This document shows, piece by piece, positions 8,037 through 16,235 of a stretch of DNA of 32,345 bases. The stretch comes from Limnobaculum eriocheiris (GTDB lineage: Bacteria > Pseudomonadota > Gammaproteobacteria > Enterobacterales > Enterobacteriaceae), in contig NZ_JAJNAG010000038.1 in NCBI RefSeq assembly GCF_021010575.1, forward strand, positions 1 to 32,345. The letters are read 5' to 3'. Within the stretch, counting starts at the first letter, position 1, and every line of letters starts with the position of its first letter. The position numbers and the translations under genes are program-made. The notes beneath the pieces are model-generated. The model had not been told where the DNA came from, ran no database searches, and saw only the letters and a list, made by a program, of their open reading frames with translations.

Positions 8037-8627
8037 TTACCAGCGCCAGTCGCGGGAAGGGGTAATAATCTCCGGTAGAGGGATGTCCCAGTCTTCATAA
8101 GGTAAAGCGTCAACCTGTTGGCAATCATGGGCAATTCCGATAGGGTAAGAACCATTATTATTGCGCCAGTGTTTTAAGGTTCGGTCATAGTAGCCGCCCC
8201 CCATTCCTAAGCGATTCCCCTGTGTATCGAAAGCAACCAGCGGTGTAATAATGACATCCAACTGTGATACGGGTAAAACCGACTGAACGTTAAGGCGGGG
8301 TTCCTGAATACCAAAGGGGTGTGAAATCATTGGCGTTTCTGGCGTGTAATGTAAAAACAGCAAATGGCCCGGGCTAAAAGGATGCAGAACCGGCAAATAA
8401 AGTGACTTGTTCTGCTGCCAAAGGGCCTGAATCAATGGATGAGTATCGACTTCACCATCAAAAGAGAGAAACAAAGAAATATGTTGAGCGGTTTTGATTT
8501 CAGGATGGTTACACAGCTTTTGGCATAATATCTGAGCGGCTAAATATTGTTGTTCCGGCGTTAAGCTATTGCGTAGCTGACGTACTTTTTTTCTGAGTAT
8601 TTGACGAGCAGAAATCTCAAAGGTCAT
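8037..8627 (-). CDS. ygfA: 5-formyltetrahydrofolate cyclo-ligase
   Basis: YgfA (also called fau) uses ATP to convert 5-formyltetrahydrofolate to 5,10-methenyltetrahydrofolate, recycling an inhibitory folate made by serine hydroxymethyltransferase. The 196-residue protein is somewhat longer than E. coli YgfA (182). The family signatures are present: basic N-terminal LRKKVRQLRNSL, and the C-terminal GNRLGMGGGYYDR nucleotide and phosphate loop. It lies downstream of 6S RNA in the same direction, the usual order zapA-ssrS-ygfA, and is probably transcribed as the distal part of the ssrS transcript. It thematically fits the nearby gcv genes. Confidence 0.95.
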   Translation of the reverse strand: MTFEISARQILRKKVRQLRNSLTPEQQYLAAQILCQKLCNHPEIKTAQHISLFLSFDGEVDTHPLIQALWQQNKSLYLPVLHPFSPGHLLFLHYTPETPMISHPFGIQEPRLNVQSVLPVSQLDVIITPLVAFDTQGNRLGMGGGYYDRTLKHWRNNNGSYPIGIAHDCQQVDALPYEDWDIPLPEIITPSRDWRW

Positions 8628-8664
8628 ACCGGATACGCTTATATCAAAGGATGAACAGAGAAGA

Positions 8665-8848
8665 GAGGACTCCGAGGTGCCGTCCCGGGCTGTAACCCTT
8701 GAACCCTTGGTTCAAGGTGAACGCGAATTTACAGTTATCAGGCTTCCCAGACGGACCGGGCATGCACACAAATTGTAAGAATCCACATTCTGTTGGTTTG
8801 AAATATCGGCTCAGGGGACTGGCCCGATAACGCGCACCTCAGAGAATT
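8665..8848 (-). ncRNA. ssrS: 6S RNA
   Basis: Reverse-strand sequence between zapA and ygfA matches E. coli 6S RNA over its length of about 184 bases. The 5' arm begins with TTCTCTGAG and contains GGGCCAGTCCCCTGAGCCGA; the 3' arm contains CACCTTGAACCAAGGGTTCA followed by AGGGTTACAGCC, and ends near CACCTCGGAG, which pairs with the 5' end. 6S RNA mimics an open promoter and binds sigma-70 RNA polymerase, lowering transcription in stationary phase. The ends are set by alignment to remembered E. coli sequence and may be off by a few bases. Confidence 0.95.
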
Positions 8849-8952
8849 TTTTCAGAAACCGTACATGACGTTTTCTATGATTCCTGGTTAGTTAATCTGT
8901 TCTGCCAACCACACATTAACTATAACAACATTTATAAAAGAGTATATGGGAT

Positions 8953-9282
8953 TTATTCAAATTTTGCACCCTGACGTTTCGATATCAGGTTTTGTTCGAC
9001 TAATGCTTGTTCAATTGTATGTTGTAAGGTACGAATACGCTCTTCCATATTTTTAGCATAATCATCGGTTTTATTTTTTTCTTGCGCCAACTCATAACTG
9101 ATATTCAGCGCAGCAATGAAAACCAACTGTTCTGTATTGGTTACGCGCGTGCGGACTTTTAAGTCCTGCAGGCGTTGACTCAAGTCTTCTGCGGCCTTAT
9201 TCAGGGCCTCTTTTTGCTCTGGCGGGCAGTTTACCCGTAACGATCTGCCAAAAATTTGTAAATCTACCGGTTGTGCTGACAT
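8953..9282 (-). CDS. zapA: cell division protein ZapA
   Basis: ZapA binds FtsZ and bundles protofilaments at mid-cell. The ATG at 9282 gives 109 residues, the same as E. coli ZapA, starting [20 protein letters not shown]. Upstream in-frame codons to 9345 give a non-conserved extension, and GGAAGGTG sits just before 9282. The N-terminal domain contains [20 protein letters not shown]; the C-terminal half is a coiled coil (about residues 65-100) used for dimer and tetramer formation. It is divergent from ygfB and lies upstream of 6S RNA. Confidence 0.97.
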   Translation of the reverse strand: MSAQPVDLQIFGRSLRVNCPPEQKEALNKAAEDLSQRLQDLKVRTRVTNTEQLVFIAALNISYELAQEKNKTDDYAKNMEERIRTLQHTIEQALVEQNLISKRQGAKFE

Positions 9283-9579
9283 GTCACCTTCCCGCCGAAT
9301 TTCGACCTGTGCTCTTTGTATGGAAAACCCGGAGGACCCAATCAACTAAGAGACGAATAAATAAAACAGATATTACTAATCTAACAAACTACGGTCATTA
9401 TACCAAACTATCGCTTATGTGTGGGGTTGTACCTTCAGACTATGATTAAAAGAGAGAGATTCTTCGGATAACGATAGTGAGAAAGTACTTAAGATTTATG
9501 CCTTTTATGGAATCGGATCTGCGGTTGGTGGTAGCATAGCATTAACTTATCTGACCTTACTTATGGTGGTGAATCACTC

Positions 9580-10149
9580 ATGATGGCCGAGAACACGCTC
9601 CCCTCTTATCAAACACTGAATACAACGTTGACGCAGCACCATATCGGGATGACTGCATCAGAAATGCACGGCCTGATTAGTGGTTTGCTGTGCGGTGGCA
9701 GCAATGATGGCAGTTGGACAGTGATGGTCCATGATTTGACCAATGAAGGCATCGCGTTTGGTTACCCGCTAAAGGATATGGTGACACAACTATATGATGT
9801 GACCAAACAAGACCTGGAAGACGAAGGTTTTGACTTTGACCTTCTGGTACCCGATGACGAAAGCTCCGTTTTTGAACGTATCGATGCCCTGTCCGGTTGG
9901 GTGAACCACTTTTTACTGGGGCTGGGTATGATGCAGCCTAAGTTGGCACAGGTAAAAGGGGAAACCGGCGAAGCGATTGATGACCTGCGTAACATCGCTC
10001 AGTTGGGGTATGAAGAAGATGAGGATCAGGATGAGCTGGAACGCTCACTGGCAGAGATTCATGAATATGTGAGAATGGCAGCAATGTTGTGTCATAACGA
10101 GTTTGTTAAGCCGGGGGCAGCAGGGGTGGAGAAGCCGGTATTGCATTGA
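9580..10149 (+). CDS. ygfB: UPF0149 family protein YgfB
   Basis: This 189-residue acidic protein matches E. coli YgfB, a UPF0149 family member. The conserved blocks are [13 protein letters not shown] near residue 30, [11 protein letters not shown] near residue 110 and [15 protein letters not shown] followed by an acidic EDEDQDELE stretch. In Pseudomonas a YgfB homologue modulates beta-lactamase expression by interfering with AlpA; the role in enterics is not settled. The start could be 9580 or 9583 (two consecutive ATG codons). In most enterics ygfB is followed within a few dozen bases by pepP; here 812 bases of repeats intervene. Confidence 0.93.
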   Translation: MMAENTLPSYQTLNTTLTQHHIGMTASEMHGLISGLLCGGSNDGSWTVMVHDLTNEGIAFGYPLKDMVTQLYDVTKQDLEDEGFDFDLLVPDDESSVFERIDALSGWVNHFLLGLGMMQPKLAQVKGETGEAIDDLRNIAQLGYEEDEDQDELERSLAEIHEYVRMAAMLCHNEFVKPGAAGVEKPVLH

Positions 10150-10268
10150 TTTTGTTGTAAGTTTCTTGGCTTTAGATGCTGTGCTGATTTTTCGAATGTT
10201 TGGTTCAGTGTCAGTTTCGCCGCTTTGGGTGTAGTGTTTATCCCGGCAGTGGAGTTTGCGTCGAGCAG

Positions 10269-10347
10269 AGGGGCGTTGGGGCGAACGCCCCTTTGCACTC
10301 CCCGCGCCTGCGCAGCCGACTGTTGACCGCCGCGTTGCGGCGGCAAC
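10269..10347. repeat. GC-rich hairpins in the ygfB-pepP gap
   Basis: Two perfect hairpins lie in a GC-rich stretch that contrasts with its surroundings. AGGGGCGTT at 10269-10277 pairs with AACGCCCCT at 10284-10292. GTTG plus CCGCCGC (10322-10333) pairs with GCGGCGG plus CAAC (10337-10347) around a GTT loop, with one bulged A. They run directly into the T-shaped palindrome at 10347-10451 and may be part of the same element. No protein is recognisable in any frame of this stretch. Confidence 0.7.
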
Positions 10348-10451
10348 CTCAGCCAATAAAAAAGCTGACGCACCGGCGCAGAGCCGCTCCAGACGTCGCT
10401 GCGCCTCGACCAACATCCATGTTGGTCGTGCTACTTTTTTATTGGCTGAGG
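10347..10451. repeat. T-shaped palindromic element
   Basis: An 18-bp perfect inverted repeat, CCTCAGCCAATAAAAAAG at 10347-10364 and its complement at 10434-10451, encloses two further hairpins: GGCGCAG (10375-10381) with CTGCGCC (10399-10405), and CGACCAACAT (10407-10416) with ATGTTGGTCG (10419-10428). Single strands of either polarity can fold into a stem carrying two arms. Each strand has a run of six T at the base of the stem, so it might terminate transcription in both directions. I do not recognise it as ERIC, REP or a known insertion sequence end; a non-coding mobile repeat is the simplest reading. Confidence 0.75.
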
Positions 10452-10476
10452 CAACATTCGGATGCTTTAATCTGAA

Positions 10477-10532
10477 GGGCTAAGGGCTAAGGGCTAAGGG
10501 CTAAGGGCTAAGGGCTAAGGGCTAAGGGCTAA
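10477..10532 (+). repeat. eight exact copies of the 7-mer GGGCTAA
   Basis: The heptamer GGGCTAA is repeated eight times without a mismatch (56 bases). It lies 25 bases after the palindrome at 10347-10451. A seven-base period outside a coding region is free to vary in copy number by replication slippage. Confidence 0.97.
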
Positions 10533-10568
10533 ATATAATAATAAATGCCTGAATGAATCATCTGACTG

Positions 10569-10920
10569 GTAGTTAACATTGCCAATCGGAGGGAGAGACC
10601 GCCGTGTGGGTCGACTTGGCGTAAGCCAACGACAAACAGGCAAAGTCTGTTTGAACAGCGCTAGCGCTGGCCCGAAGGGCAAAACACCGAAGGTGTTTTG
10701 TAACAGTCCGTAGGCGGGCTAGGCCCGATACACTCCGTAGCTAAGTACAGATTGTTTCCCGGCCGAGCACAGCGCTGATATGAGCAATACCGTTTTTACG
10801 GCCGGAATATCCACCGTAGCTAACAGTAAAAGATGTCAATCGGAGGTCCAGACCCGGCACCCTCCGAACCAAAGTACAAATGCTCTTTGGGTTGGGCTCC
10901 ATGGCAATTTGCAACAGTCC
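10569..10920. repeat. two-copy repeat with an array of small hairpins
   Basis: Two related blocks share landmarks in the same order: TAGTTAACA or TAGCTAACA, CAATCGGAGG, AGACC and AACAGTCC. Copy A spans 10571-10709 and copy B 10818-10920. Copy A holds adjacent hairpins: TTGGC-GTAA-GCCAA, AAACAG-CTGTTT, the palindrome CAGCGCTAGCGCTG, GCCC-GAA-GGGC, and CAAAACACC-GAA-GGTGTTTTG at 10680-10700. Between the copies, CCGTAGCTAA occurs at the junctions, and CCGGCCG pairs with CGGCCGG. A 60-codon reverse frame (10741-10923) crosses copy B, but copy A does not preserve it and I do not call it a gene. Confidence 0.6.
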
Positions 10921-10961
10921 CATAAAATTTTCATTAATCTGAACGCGAAAGGACAGTAATT

Positions 10962-12281
10962 ATGATTACGTTATCTGAATTCCAGCGCCGCCGGCAGGCC
11001 CTACTATCAAAGATGGTGCCGGGGAGTGCGGCAATTGTTTTTGCTGCGCCGGAGAGAACCCGCAGTGCGGATTCAGAATATCCTTTCCGTCAGAATAGCG
11101 ACTTCTGGTACCTCACTGGCTTTAATGAGCCAGAAGCAGCACTGGTATTGATTAAAAGCGATGAAACCCATAGTCATAGCGTGCTGTTTAATCGGGTGCG
11201 CGATTTAAATGCGGAAACCTGGTTTGGTCGTCGTCTTGGTCAGGATGCCGCTCCGCAAAAACTGGGGATCGATCGCGCGCTGCCTTACGATGATATCCAC
11301 CAACAGCTTCACTTACTGTTCAATGGCCTTGATGTGGTATACCACGCACAAGGAGAGTATGACTATGCAGATAGCATCGTATTTATGGCGCTGGATATTT
11401 TACGTGGCGGTAGCCGTCAAAATTTACGTGCACCAGTGACCATGACGGACTGGCGCCCGTGGCTGCATGAGATGCGTTTGTTTAAATCACCGGAAGAGAT
11501 TGTGGTAATGCGCAAAGCGGGGGAGATTACCGCTAAAGCCCATACCCGAGCGATGGAACGGTGTCGCCCGGGTATGTTTGAATATCATCTTGAAGCTGAA
11601 ATTCATCATGAATTTACCCGCCATGGCGCCCGCTATCCGGCTTACAGTACCATTGTTGGCGGTGGAGAGAATGGCTGTATCCTTCACTACACCGAAAATG
11701 AATCACCCCTGAAAGAGGGTGATTTAGTCCTGATTGATGCCGGATGCGAATATCATGGTTATGCCGGTGATATTACCCGAACCTTCCCGATTAATGGCAA
11801 GTTTAGTCCGGCGCAGCGCACCATTTACGATATTGTATTAGCCTCCCAATATAAAGCCATTTCGCTACTCACTTCCGGGCGCAGTATTCGCGATGCCAAT
11901 GAACAGGTGATCCGCATAATGTTACAGGGGCTGGTGGAAGCGGGTGTGCTGGAAGGTGATGTAGAGCGACTGATGGCAGACAGAGTACATCAGCGTTTTT
12001 ATATGCATGGCCTGAGCCACTGGCTGGGGCTGGACGTTCATGATGTGGGCAACTATGGCTCTTCCACCCGCGATCGCCTGCTGGAACCGGGAATGGTACT
12101 GACCGTAGAGCCAGGGTTATATATTTCACCCGATGCGGATGTACCCGCCCGATTCCGCGGTATTGGCATTCGCATTGAAGATAATATTTTGATTACTGAA
12201 CAGGGCTGTGAAATTCTGACCGCAGGGGTAGTAAAAGATCCAGATGACATCGAAGCGCTGATGTCAGGAGCACGACAATGA
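10962..12281 (+). CDS. pepP: Xaa-Pro aminopeptidase (aminopeptidase P II)
   Basis: PepP is a cytoplasmic dimanganese peptidase that removes an N-terminal residue preceding proline. The 439 residues compare with 441 in E. coli. The N-terminal domain contains PFRQNSDFWYLTGF. The C-terminal pita-bread domain carries the five metal ligands: Asp259 and Asp270 (LIDAG and AGDITR), His353 (GLSHWLG), Glu383 (TVEPG) and Glu406 (IRIEDN). The start ATG has GAAAGGAC nearby. Its stop overlaps the ubiH start in ATGA, so pepP-ubiH-ubiI form an operon. The repeat block upstream separates it from ygfB. Confidence 0.97.
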   Translation: MITLSEFQRRRQALLSKMVPGSAAIVFAAPERTRSADSEYPFRQNSDFWYLTGFNEPEAALVLIKSDETHSHSVLFNRVRDLNAETWFGRRLGQDAAPQKLGIDRALPYDDIHQQLHLLFNGLDVVYHAQGEYDYADSIVFMALDILRGGSRQNLRAPVTMTDWRPWLHEMRLFKSPEEIVVMRKAGEITAKAHTRAMERCRPGMFEYHLEAEIHHEFTRHGARYPAYSTIVGGGENGCILHYTENESPLKEGDLVLIDAGCEYHGYAGDITRTFPINGKFSPAQRTIYDIVLASQYKAISLLTSGRSIRDANEQVIRIMLQGLVEAGVLEGDVERLMADRVHQRFYMHGLSHWLGLDVHDVGNYGSSTRDRLLEPGMVLTVEPGLYISPDADVPARFRGIGIRIEDNILITEQGCEILTAGVVKDPDDIEALMSGARQ

Positions 12282-13459
12282 ACTCGGTGATTATTGTTGG
12301 CGGTGGCATGGCGGGTGCAACGCTGGCATTAGCCCTGTCGACGCTGAGTAAGGGCCGCATTCATATTGATTTAGTCGAAGCGGTACTGCCGGAGAATGCA
12401 GAACATCCCGGATTTGACGCCCGCGCCATTGCGCTGGCTCAGGGAACCTGCCAACAACTGGCTCGCATTGGTATCTGGCCCGTACTGGCGGATTGCGCAA
12501 CGGCAATCAAAACAGTGCTGGTGACCGAGCGCGGCCATAGCGGAATGGTGACATTGCGGGCAAATGATTATGCGTTGCCAGCGCTGGGGCAAGTAGTGGA
12601 GCTGCACGATGTTGGTAATCGACTGTTTTCATTGCTAAAGAAAGCCCCCAATGTGACATTGCACTGCCCGGCTAAAGTGGTTGAAACTCAGCGTGATACC
12701 TCCCGGGTGCAGGTCACATTAGATAATGGTCAGAACCTGTCGGCGGCACTTCTGGTAGCGGCAGATGGCTCTTTCTCCTCAGTGGCTGGCGCACTGGGTA
12801 TGGAGTGGAGTGAAGAGGATTATCAACAAATTGCGCTAATCGCCAATGTCACTACGGCTTTACCCCATCAGGAAAAAGCCTTTGAGCGTTTTACACCTCA
12901 GGGACCGGTAGCATTGCTGCCCATGTCAAAAGGGCGCATGTCGCTGGTATGGTGTATGGATCAGGCCCGGCAGCATCAGGCGATGGCATGGGACGATCAA
13001 ACCTTTGTTAAGCAACTTCAGCAGGTTTTTGGCTGGCGGTTGGGGGAAATAGTGTCGGCAGGGCAGCGAACCAGTTACCCGTTACGTTTACGCACGGCAC
13101 GTCAATCGGTCAGCCATCGTCTGGTTCTGGTTGGCAATGCTTCGCAAACGGTGCATCCTATTGCCGGGCAGGGGTTTAATTTAGGGCTGCGTGATGTGAT
13201 GTCACTGGCCGAGACGTTATCTCAGGCGGTTGAACAACAGGAAGATCCGGGTAGTTATGCTGTCCTGCGCCGCTATAGTCAACGTCGTCAGCCGGATCAA
13301 CAGTCAACCATTGGTCTGACAGACGGTTTAATTCACCTGTTTGCTAATCGTTATGGGCCACTGGTAGTGGCAAGAAATCTTGGATTAATGGCCATGGACA
13401 GCTGTGAGTTACTCCGGCTGCCCTTAGCGCACAGAACCCTTGGCTGGGTTAAACGATAG
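12278..13459 (+). CDS. ubiH: 2-octaprenyl-6-methoxyphenol hydroxylase
   Basis: UbiH is a flavin monooxygenase that hydroxylates an intermediate of ubiquinone synthesis on the cytoplasmic face of the inner membrane, in the Ubi complex. The 393 residues compare with 392 in E. coli. VGGGMAGATLALAL at residues 7-20 is the FAD-binding Rossmann motif, and LVLVGNASQTVHPIAGQGFN is the second FAD-binding motif, in which the usual GDAAH is replaced by GNASQ, a change I also recall for E. coli UbiH. It overlaps pepP by four bases and is 11 bases from ubiI. Confidence 0.95.
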   Translation: MNSVIIVGGGMAGATLALALSTLSKGRIHIDLVEAVLPENAEHPGFDARAIALAQGTCQQLARIGIWPVLADCATAIKTVLVTERGHSGMVTLRANDYALPALGQVVELHDVGNRLFSLLKKAPNVTLHCPAKVVETQRDTSRVQVTLDNGQNLSAALLVAADGSFSSVAGALGMEWSEEDYQQIALIANVTTALPHQEKAFERFTPQGPVALLPMSKGRMSLVWCMDQARQHQAMAWDDQTFVKQLQQVFGWRLGEIVSAGQRTSYPLRLRTARQSVSHRLVLVGNASQTVHPIAGQGFNLGLRDVMSLAETLSQAVEQQEDPGSYAVLRRYSQRRQPDQQSTIGLTDGLIHLFANRYGPLVVARNLGLMAMDSCELLRLPLAHRTLGWVKR

Positions 13460-13470
13460 GACCATCGTTC

Positions 13471-14679
13471 ATGCACTCTTATGATGTAGTTATTGCTGGT
13501 GGCGGTATGGTTGGACTCTCTCTGGCTTGTGGATTACAGGGCAGCGGTCTGCGTATTGCCATTGTTGAAAATCAATTGCCGGATGAATTCCTGTCGACCG
13601 AACCAGGCCTGAGGGTTTCTGCGATAAATGCTGCCAGCGAGCGTTTTCTGGATTATCTCGGGGTATGGAAAGGCATTGAGGCTTTGCGCCTTAGCCCCTA
13701 TTCCGCCATGGACGTTTGGGATCGGGACAGCTTTGGACGCATTGCTTTTAAAGCGGAAGATTACGGATATACCCATCTGGGGCATATCATTGAAAACGAT
13801 GTGATTCATAAAGCGCTGTGGGACAGAGCGAATAGCAGTAGCGATATTACTCTGCTGGCACCATCCCGGCTGAAACAAGTGGTCAGGGGTGAAAACGAAG
13901 CCTTTATCACGCTGGAAGATGGCCGGATGTTAAGCGGCCGTCTGGTGGTGGGCGCTGATGGCGCTAACTCATGGCTGCGTCAACATGCGGATATTCCTCT
14001 GACGTTTCGCGATTATGGTCATCATGCTTTGGTGGCGACTATTCGCACTGATGAACCTCACCAACGCTGTGCCCGTCAGGTATTTCATGGCGATGGCATT
14101 CTGGCTTTTCTGCCGCTATGGCAATCGGATCTGTGCTCAATTGTCTGGTCGTTACCACCAGAAAAAGCTGAACAAATGAAGCAAATGGATGAACAGCAGT
14201 TTAATCATCAGCTTGGAATTGCATTTGATAACCGTTTGGGACGTTGCCAGGTAGTGAGTGACAGGGCGGTATTTCCTTTAACCGCTCGCTATGCCCGCAG
14301 TTTTGCGGCCCATCGGCTGGCACTGATTGGCGATGCGGCACATACCATTCATCCTTTGGCCGGGCAGGGTGTTAATCTTGGTTTTATGGATGCCGCCTGT
14401 CTGACAGAAGAGATTCGTCGGTTACAGAAACAGGGCAAAGATTTAGGTAATTATCTCTATTTGCGAAAGTATGAACGTAGCCGTAAGCAGAGCGCGGCCA
14501 TGATGCTGGCGGCAATGCAGGGTTTCCGGGATCTGTTTGATGGAGATAACCCGGCGAAAAAACTGTTTCGCGATGTCGGGCTAAAACTGGCGGATACGCT
14601 ACCGGGAGTTAAACCTCATCTGGTACATCAGGCCATGGGATTGCGTGATTTACCCGACTGGCTGGCAAGCCCGTTATAG
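13471..14679 (+). CDS. ubiI: 2-octaprenylphenol hydroxylase UbiI (VisC)
   Basis: UbiI performs the C5 hydroxylation of ubiquinone synthesis. The 402 residues compare with 400 in E. coli. IAGGGMVGLSLACGL is the N-terminal FAD-binding motif, DGANSWLRQ is the family's middle motif, and LIGDAAHTIHPLAGQGVNLG binds the FAD ribityl and phosphate. It follows ubiH after 11 bases, with the start ATG following AGGACC. A visC mutation in E. coli gave a photosensitive phenotype, hence the old name. It is the last gene of the operon and converges with the TPR gene 26 bases away. Confidence 0.95.
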   Translation: MHSYDVVIAGGGMVGLSLACGLQGSGLRIAIVENQLPDEFLSTEPGLRVSAINAASERFLDYLGVWKGIEALRLSPYSAMDVWDRDSFGRIAFKAEDYGYTHLGHIIENDVIHKALWDRANSSSDITLLAPSRLKQVVRGENEAFITLEDGRMLSGRLVVGADGANSWLRQHADIPLTFRDYGHHALVATIRTDEPHQRCARQVFHGDGILAFLPLWQSDLCSIVWSLPPEKAEQMKQMDEQQFNHQLGIAFDNRLGRCQVVSDRAVFPLTARYARSFAAHRLALIGDAAHTIHPLAGQGVNLGFMDAACLTEEIRRLQKQGKDLGNYLYLRKYERSRKQSAAMMLAAMQGFRDLFDGDNPAKKLFRDVGLKLADTLPGVKPHLVHQAMGLRDLPDWLASPL

Positions 14680-14705
14680 GGCACTGCCAGCTTTATGATT
14701 GCTGA

Positions 14706-16235
14706 TTAAGCCTTAGTTTGTTGGTCATGCCACTGAACTAAGGCATCGCGAATGCGGCCAATGACTTCAGCCCATGATTTTTCATTGCTGTGATGGAATA
14801 GACGCATCGATGGATACCAGGGTGACGTATCCTGCCCCTTAATCCAACGCCAGTCAATGGCAAAGGCCGGGAGCATTACCCAACAGGGTTTGTTCATGGC
14901 ACCCGCAAGGTGAGCGACGGAAGTATCAACAGTAATCACCAGATCCAACCGATCGATAATAGCCGTGGTATCTGCATAGCTGGTTACCTGATGGCCTAAG
15001 GCCAGAATAGGGAACTCTGCCGGTGCATTAATTGCTTCATCCTCGCCTTCTCCCTTCTGCAAACTGATCCACTCAATACCCGGCACTGACCATAGGGGAT
15101 GCAGCGCCGACAGATTCGCTAAGGAGCGGTTACGATCGTTAGCATGCTGGGATGAACCTTTCCATACCAAACCTACACGTAAACGACGGGAATCCCCGGT
15201 CGGTAAACGCCATTGTTCCGCCATTTGCGATGGGGCAAACACATAAGGCGGTCGTAGGGCAAAAGGATCCTGACTGTTAACAAAGTGACGGGGCAAGTCC
15301 AGCAGCAAACTCCAGACGTCAAACTCCGGCAATGGGACGGGGTTATCTCTGTCTAATACGAGAATACCATCGATATCAGGTAGCGATTGCATCAGTGAGT
15401 ATAGTGCCGGACGGCACATCAGATAGACCGTGGACGCGCCTTTTTCCTGCTTCAGGCGGCTGACAAAGCGACAAAACTGTATTTCATCCCCCATTCCCTG
15501 TTCAGGATGCACCAGAATAGCTTTCCCGGTCAGGTCTTCACCTTCCCAATAAGGGCGATTAATCGACGGCAGATGGACAAAGCGAAGAGGATTATTTTTG
15601 CTATAGCGACCACGATACAAAGGCCAGCCCTGCTCAAAATTCCCCTGTTGCATTAAAACCATACCCAACGAGTTCTGAGTGCGAGCATCCTGTGGAGAGC
15701 GCGCTAAAAGATGACGCATATGCTCAATTGCAGGTTCCAGCTGTTGCAGATGGGCCAGTACCGAACTTAACCCGTAGCGTGCTTCCGGATGGTTTGAGTC
15801 AGCTTCTAAAGCTAGCTGATACTGTTCGGCCGCTTCCTGATAGCGATCCATTTTATGCAGCATAATGCCATAGTTATTGCGACAGCCAGCATAGGATGGC
15901 AATACGGATAGCGCCATCTGATAGTATTTTTCTGCATTGATAAAGTCTTTACGGTCGTAGTAGGTAAGCCCTAATCCGTTTAATGAGCCGGGACTATGCA
16001 GATCCACAGCCAGTGCCCGTAAATAATAGCGTTCCGCTTCATCCAGCTTTTCACTACGACGATAAAGGCGTGCTGCCTCATGTAAAAACCAGGCATCCTT
16101 AGGGGCAAACATCAGTCGCACCTGAATTTTTTTTAAGGCTTCTTCGGTTTTTCCGGCATTGATTAAGTCAGTCACCGCCTGCTGTAGAGACTGTGATGTA
16201 GCAGCAGGGCTGCTAACCTTAGCTTTTTTCTTCAT
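14706..16235 (-). CDS. TPR protein with glycosyltransferase-like C-terminal domain
   Basis: This 509-residue protein has two parts. Residues of about 14-240 are tandem tetratricopeptide repeats (for example SLNGLGLTYYDRKDFINAEKYY and CRNNYGIMLHKMDRYQEAAEQY units in part). Residues 240-505 resemble the GT-B fold domain of TPR-linked glycosyltransferases: HPEQGMGDEIQFCRF at 243-257, VGLVWKGSSQHANDRNRSL at 354-372 and VDTSVAHLAGAMNKPCW at 436-452. Such proteins are related to heptosyltransferase and O-GlcNAc transferase groups, but no substrate can be assigned. There is no signal peptide, so a cytoplasmic place is likely. The ribosome site is weak. It is absent from the E. coli ubiI-gcvT junction and looks like an accessory insertion. 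Confidence 0.85.
   Translation of the reverse strand: MKKKAKVSSPAATSQSLQQAVTDLINAGKTEEALKKIQVRLMFAPKDAWFLHEAARLYRRSEKLDEAERYYLRALAVDLHSPGSLNGLGLTYYDRKDFINAEKYYQMALSVLPSYAGCRNNYGIMLHKMDRYQEAAEQYQLALEADSNHPEARYGLSSVLAHLQQLEPAIEHMRHLLARSPQDARTQNSLGMVLMQQGNFEQGWPLYRGRYSKNNPLRFVHLPSINRPYWEGEDLTGKAILVHPEQGMGDEIQFCRFVSRLKQEKGASTVYLMCRPALYSLMQSLPDIDGILVLDRDNPVPLPEFDVWSLLLDLPRHFVNSQDPFALRPPYVFAPSQMAEQWRLPTGDSRRLRVGLVWKGSSQHANDRNRSLANLSALHPLWSVPGIEWISLQKGEGEDEAINAPAEFPILALGHQVTSYADTTAIIDRLDLVITVDTSVAHLAGAMNKPCWVMLPAFAIDWRWIKGQDTSPWYPSMRLFHHSNEKSWAEVIGRIRDALVQWHDQQTKA

Noticed and set aside
10045-10483. Overlapping open frames on both strands in the GC-rich repeat
   Set aside because: They lie across perfect hairpins, have low-complexity composition and no recognisable domains; open frames are expected by chance in GC-rich palindromes.
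10596-10610. GTGTG sequence considered as a group II intron 5' end
   Set aside because: No domain V-like hairpin and no reverse transcriptase frame occur downstream.
10741-10923. 60-codon reverse-strand frame in the repeat block
   Set aside because: No domain or good ribosome site is evident and the related copy A does not keep the frame. A database search showing many conserved copies would change this.
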